DNA from: UBA6623 sp965238125
Lineage (GTDB): Bacteria > Acidobacteriota > Terriglobia > Bryobacterales > UBA6623
Assembly: GCA_965238125.1 (NCBI GenBank)
Contig: OZ250179.1
Location: forward strand, 6,634,001-6,698,000
DNA: 64,000 nt
Direction: 5' to 3'
The notes beneath the pieces are model-generated. The model was not told the origin of the DNA, made no database searches, and worked only from the letters and a program-made list of their open reading frames with translations. Each line of letters opens with the position of its first letter. Position 1 is the first letter of the stretch. The translations under genes and the position numbers were made by a program. Positions 61,667-64,000 of this stretch are shown piece after piece.

Positions 61667-62109
61667 TCGACGGCGTTCTCATCCACCCGCTCCAACAGAT
61701 CCCCGACCATCGCGGAAAGGTCATGCACATGCTGCGCGCCGACGATCCGCATTTTGAAACGTTCGGCGAGATCTATTTCTCGACGGTGTTCGAAGGCGTC
61801 GTCAAGGGCTGGCATCTGCACAAGAAGATGACGCTGAACTACGCCTGCGTGCATGGCGCCATCGAACTGGGACTCTACGACGCCAGAGAGGATTCCACTA
61901 CCAAGGGAGAGACGCAGCAAATCCTGCTAGGCCCAGACACCTACGTCCTCGTGCGCGTGCCGCCCGGTGTTTGGAACGGGTTCCGCGGTCGCAAAGGCGA
62001 GTCGATCGTGGCCAATTGCGCGACGATGGCGTACGATCCCGACGATATCGTGCGCATCGATCCCCATGACCCGTCCATCCCCTATTCCTGGGAACCCAAG
62101 CATGGCTGA
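61663..62109 (+). CDS. dTDP-4-dehydrorhamnose 3,5-epimerase-like cupin (RfbC/AscE type)
   Basis: 148 residues, shorter than RmlC (around 180). The start at 61663 overlaps the rfbG stop. Family features: DHRGKVMHMLRADDPHFETFG, VVKGWHLHKKMTLNYACVHG with the catalytic His, and PPGVWNGFRGRKGE. In a CDP-3,6-dideoxyhexose pathway a C5 (or C3/C5) epimerase converts the D- to the L-series, as AscE does for ascarylose. Overlaps the following reductase by eight bases. Confidence 0.82.
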   Translation: MIDGVLIHPLQQIPDHRGKVMHMLRADDPHFETFGEIYFSTVFEGVVKGWHLHKKMTLNYACVHGAIELGLYDAREDSTTKGETQQILLGPDTYVLVRVPPGVWNGFRGRKGESIVANCATMAYDPDDIVRIDPHDPSIPYSWEPKHG

Positions 62110-63025
62110 AACCGGGGAGACATGTTCCCTCGTGATTGGTGCTTCCGGGCAAGTGGGGCGGCATCTGATCGAAAGTCTGACGGCCGCCGGCGGGTCGCGG
62201 CCCGCCGTCGGAACCTACTCCGAGACTTTTTTCGAACACAAGACAGCCGCCGTCGAGCGGCTGGACCTGCGCGACCTCGACAGGGTCTCGGAGATGATCC
62301 GTCGCACCCGGCCGAAGGTTCTCTACCTGCCGGCGTTCAATGCTCACGTCGACTACTGCGAGACGCACCCGGAGGAAACGCGCGCGATCAACGTCGCGCC
62401 GATCGATCCGCTCGTGGAGGCGGTCAACGCGATCGGCGCGAAACTGGTCTACTTCTCCTCCGACTACGTATTCGACGGCGAAAAGGGGCCCTACCGCGAG
62501 GACGACGCGCCAAATCGGATCAGCGAATACGGGCGCCAGAAATGGGCAGTGGAGCAAAAGATACAAGCCCACGCCGACTCTTGGGTCATCATCCGTACGA
62601 CCGGCGTTTACAGCTACGACGAGCGCGGGAAAAACTTCGTCCGCCATCTGATCGACAGGCTCGAAAAAGGCGAATCGATTCGCGTGCCGAACGACCAGAT
62701 AGCAACGCCGACCTACGCGCCGAACCTCGCCGCCGCCGCGACCGAACTTGGGGAGAGCGCTCTAAGCGGCATCTATCACGTCTCGGGACCGGATCTTGTC
62801 GACCGTTACCGTTTCGCGCTGGCCGCGGCCGAGGCTTTCGGCTGCCCGGCCGACCCCCTTCGCGGAGTCCCCACCGAAGACCTCGGACAAGCGGCGCCGC
62901 GGCCGAAGCAGGCGGGCCTGATCGTGGAAAAAGCCCAAGCGACGCTGCGCACAGAGCTCATCGGCTACGGCGAGGGCCTGCGCCGCATGGCCGAGGCCGC
63001 GCAGGGTCCCCGGTTGCGTTCGTGA
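62102..63025 (+). CDS. Nucleotide-sugar 4-keto reductase, RmlD-like SDR
   Basis: 307 residues from ATG 62102; the frame is open further upstream inside the epimerase gene but is not used. RmlD-like features: LVIGASGQVGRHLIES, LYLPAFNAHVDYCETHPEET, VYFSSDYVFDGEKGPYRE, ISEYGRQKWAVEQK (YxxxK) and the C-terminal substrate lobe with IYHVSGPDLVDRYRFA. It probably reduces the 4-keto group of the CDP-dideoxysugar, the last step, as AscF does. Last gene of the rfb transcript. Confidence 0.85.
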   Translation: MAETGETCSLVIGASGQVGRHLIESLTAAGGSRPAVGTYSETFFEHKTAAVERLDLRDLDRVSEMIRRTRPKVLYLPAFNAHVDYCETHPEETRAINVAPIDPLVEAVNAIGAKLVYFSSDYVFDGEKGPYREDDAPNRISEYGRQKWAVEQKIQAHADSWVIIRTTGVYSYDERGKNFVRHLIDRLEKGESIRVPNDQIATPTYAPNLAAAATELGESALSGIYHVSGPDLVDRYRFALAAAEAFGCPADPLRGVPTEDLGQAAPRPKQAGLIVEKAQATLRTELIGYGEGLRRMAEAAQGPRLRS

Positions 63026-63041
63026 GTCGGCTCGCTCGGAA

Positions 63042-63058
63042 CCGGCCGATTCGGCCGG
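63042..63058 (+). terminator. Palindrome after the rfb operon
   Basis: CCGGCCGATTCGGCCGG lies 16 bases beyond the reductase stop, between convergent genes. The stem is strong, but no T-run follows on either strand, so it is only a possible terminator. Confidence 0.35.
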
Positions 63059-63134
63059 CAAAAGCCGAGCCCCTCCATCGGGCCGTGCTGCTCGAAAGTT
63101 CGGAAAGTCGGGGCCGACAGCCCGCGCGTGGCCG

Positions 63135-63875
63135 TTACTTCCATGTGACCTCCATCGCGAAAAAGTGGTCGAACACTTTTCGTCCCGGGCTGTTGCGCTC
63201 GTCCATCGCGGGGCTTCGGATGAAGAAATCGAGTTGCTGCATGGTCGGGTTGACGGCCCCGGCGCGGCTTTTCTTGTTCAACAGAGGATAGTTGACCTTC
63301 AGGGTTTTGCGGTCGCGCATCCCTTGCGTGACCATGAAGTGGATCTCGTAGTCCTCGTAGAGCTTCTTGCCGTTCAGCGTCGCGTGCCCATAACCCCAAC
63401 CGGCGACGTAGAGCAATGATTTCGGCCAGTTGGTGTCGCCGCAGCCCGAGTCGCCGTGCTCGTAGATGAAGGCGGCAATGCCTCCGTTTTGGCAGGGGCT
63501 GAATTCGTGGAAGCGGTCCATGACAATCTCGAGGCGGCCCTGGGGCACCTCGAGTTTGGCTGTGAATGAGCCGGTGTTGTTGATTTCATCGACATCGATC
63601 GCGATGACGCCTTTCACGGCATGCGTGTTCGATGCGTCGTTGCCGATGTGGTCCCAGCCGGGCGGGTCGTTCAAGCGGCCGACCTCGTAGACGCGGCCGG
63701 CCTCGAGAACGAAGCGGCCGTCATAGAGGTCGTGTTGCTCGGGCGCGTAGATGGTCATGGCGGCGCCGGGTTGGGAACGCGGTCCGGCTTGGGCGTCGGC
63801 GGTCTCGGCAAAGAGCGCCGCCAGCAGCAGCGATAACAGGGCGATGATCAAAGGCTTTGGAGCGGTTTTCTTCAT
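63135..63875 (-). CDS. Exported hypothetical protein
   Basis: 246 residues with a signal peptide (PLIIALLSLLLAALFAETADA). The mature part is beta-rich: MTIYAPEQHDLYDGRFVLEA, GVIAIDVDEINNTGSFTAKL, RFHEFSPCQNGGIAAFIYEH, SLLYVAGWGYGHATLNGKKL. Two Cys (PCQNGG and GDSGCGDT) may form a disulphide. I do not recognise the family. Its start overlaps the stop of the preceding gene (ATGA at 63872-63875), so the two are translationally coupled. Confidence 0.7.
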   Translation of the reverse strand: MKKTAPKPLIIALLSLLLAALFAETADAQAGPRSQPGAAMTIYAPEQHDLYDGRFVLEAGRVYEVGRLNDPPGWDHIGNDASNTHAVKGVIAIDVDEINNTGSFTAKLEVPQGRLEIVMDRFHEFSPCQNGGIAAFIYEHGDSGCGDTNWPKSLLYVAGWGYGHATLNGKKLYEDYEIHFMVTQGMRDRKTLKVNYPLLNKKSRAGAVNPTMQQLDFFIRSPAMDERNSPGRKVFDHFFAMEVTWK

Positions 63876-64000
63876 GGTGATTTCTCCTGGGTGTCAGTCT
63901 TATAGGTGATGGTGACTTCGGAGGTTGCATCCGGCGCGACGGCGACGCCGTGCTCTTGGGGTCCCCAACGCTCATGCCAGGTTTCCAAACGATGCGTTCC
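63872..64000 (-). CDS. C-terminal end of an exported-type protein, cut by window edge
   Basis: The frame read from base 64000 gives GTHRLETWHERWGPQEHGVA and then ...EVTITYKTDTQEKSP before a TGA at 63872-63874. The 'W-H-E-R-W-G-x-x-x-x-x-V-x-V' pattern with a final beta-strand resembles the end of carboxypeptidase-regulatory/plastocyanin-like domains of Acidobacteria, though this is a weak guess. It overlaps the next gene start by four bases. Confidence 0.55.
   Translation of the reverse strand, partial: GTHRLETWHERWGPQEHGVAVAPDATSEVTITYKTDTQEKSP

Noticed and set aside
61967..62101. Upstream extension of the RmlD-like reductase
   Set aside because: It lies in another frame of the epimerase gene and is not protein-like; ATG 62102 starts the Rossmann fold at the right distance.

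Overview
This window looks like a high-GC chromosomal segment of an Acidobacteriota bacterium, most likely Bryobacterales/Solibacter-like. That assignment is an inference from gene content: large OAR-type TonB-dependent receptors with an N-terminal carboxypeptidase-regulatory-like domain, many FG-GAP/ASPIC-UnbV (CRTAC1-type) proteins next to TPR proteins, a DUF1501 + PSCyt/PSD1 pair, DUF6152, exported PQQ dehydrogenases with c-type cytochromes, and a multicopy 'STGPRT...NALKHG' protein. No rRNA, tRNA or CRISPR array was seen.

Layout. 1-4.2 kb: the 3' end of a VOC protein, then three tandem copies of a small four-helix membrane protein gene (one decayed), separated by MITE-like palindromes and followed by an IS1380-family element. 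4.2-7.9 kb: a tight cytochrome c - PQQ dehydrogenase - Nramp-like operon. 8.07-9.30 kb: an intact IS630-family element. 9.4-14.5 kb: lepA, a small membrane protein and a membrane-anchored Roco (LRR-Roc-COR) GTPase. 14.6-21.1 kb: two coupled TPR genes and a very large FG-GAP/ASPIC-UnbV/thioredoxin/TPR gene split by an in-frame TGA. 21.3-34.5 kb: a GH172 (DUF2961) protein, two TonB-dependent receptors flanking a CRTAC1 protein, and two almost identical frameshift-type IS630 elements. 35-46.4 kb: an Acidobacteria-type hypothetical protein, a seven-haem cytochrome-TPR protein convergent with a CRTAC1+TPR pair, and DUF1501/PSD1 genes. 46.9-55.8 kb: exported proteins of one uncharacterised family (one fused to two VOC domains), DUF6152, a five-haem cytochrome, a decayed receptor fragment, an SGNH hydrolase, a second PQQ dehydrogenase, DinB-like and VOC proteins. 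56.0-63.0 kb: a CDP-3,6-dideoxyhexose locus (GT2, rfbH, rfbF, rfbG, sugar 3,5-epimerase, sugar reductase). 63.1-64 kb: two exported proteins, one cut by the window edge.

The clearest single discovery is that rfbF (glucose-1-phosphate cytidylyltransferase) is cut near its 3' end by a 1,666-bp IS1380-family element. The missing C-terminal codons are intact on the far side, and removing the element plus one CTAAA repeat restores a 256-residue protein in frame. The first enzyme of the pathway is therefore altered while all later genes remain open. The window is also unusually rich in non-coding repeats: a MITE-like family of about 150 bp, a 150-200 bp composite repeat, and several intergenic clusters of short perfect hairpins.

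The metabolic theme is periplasmic and surface chemistry: PQQ- and haem-dependent oxidation, outer-membrane uptake, secreted beta-propellers and surface polysaccharide.
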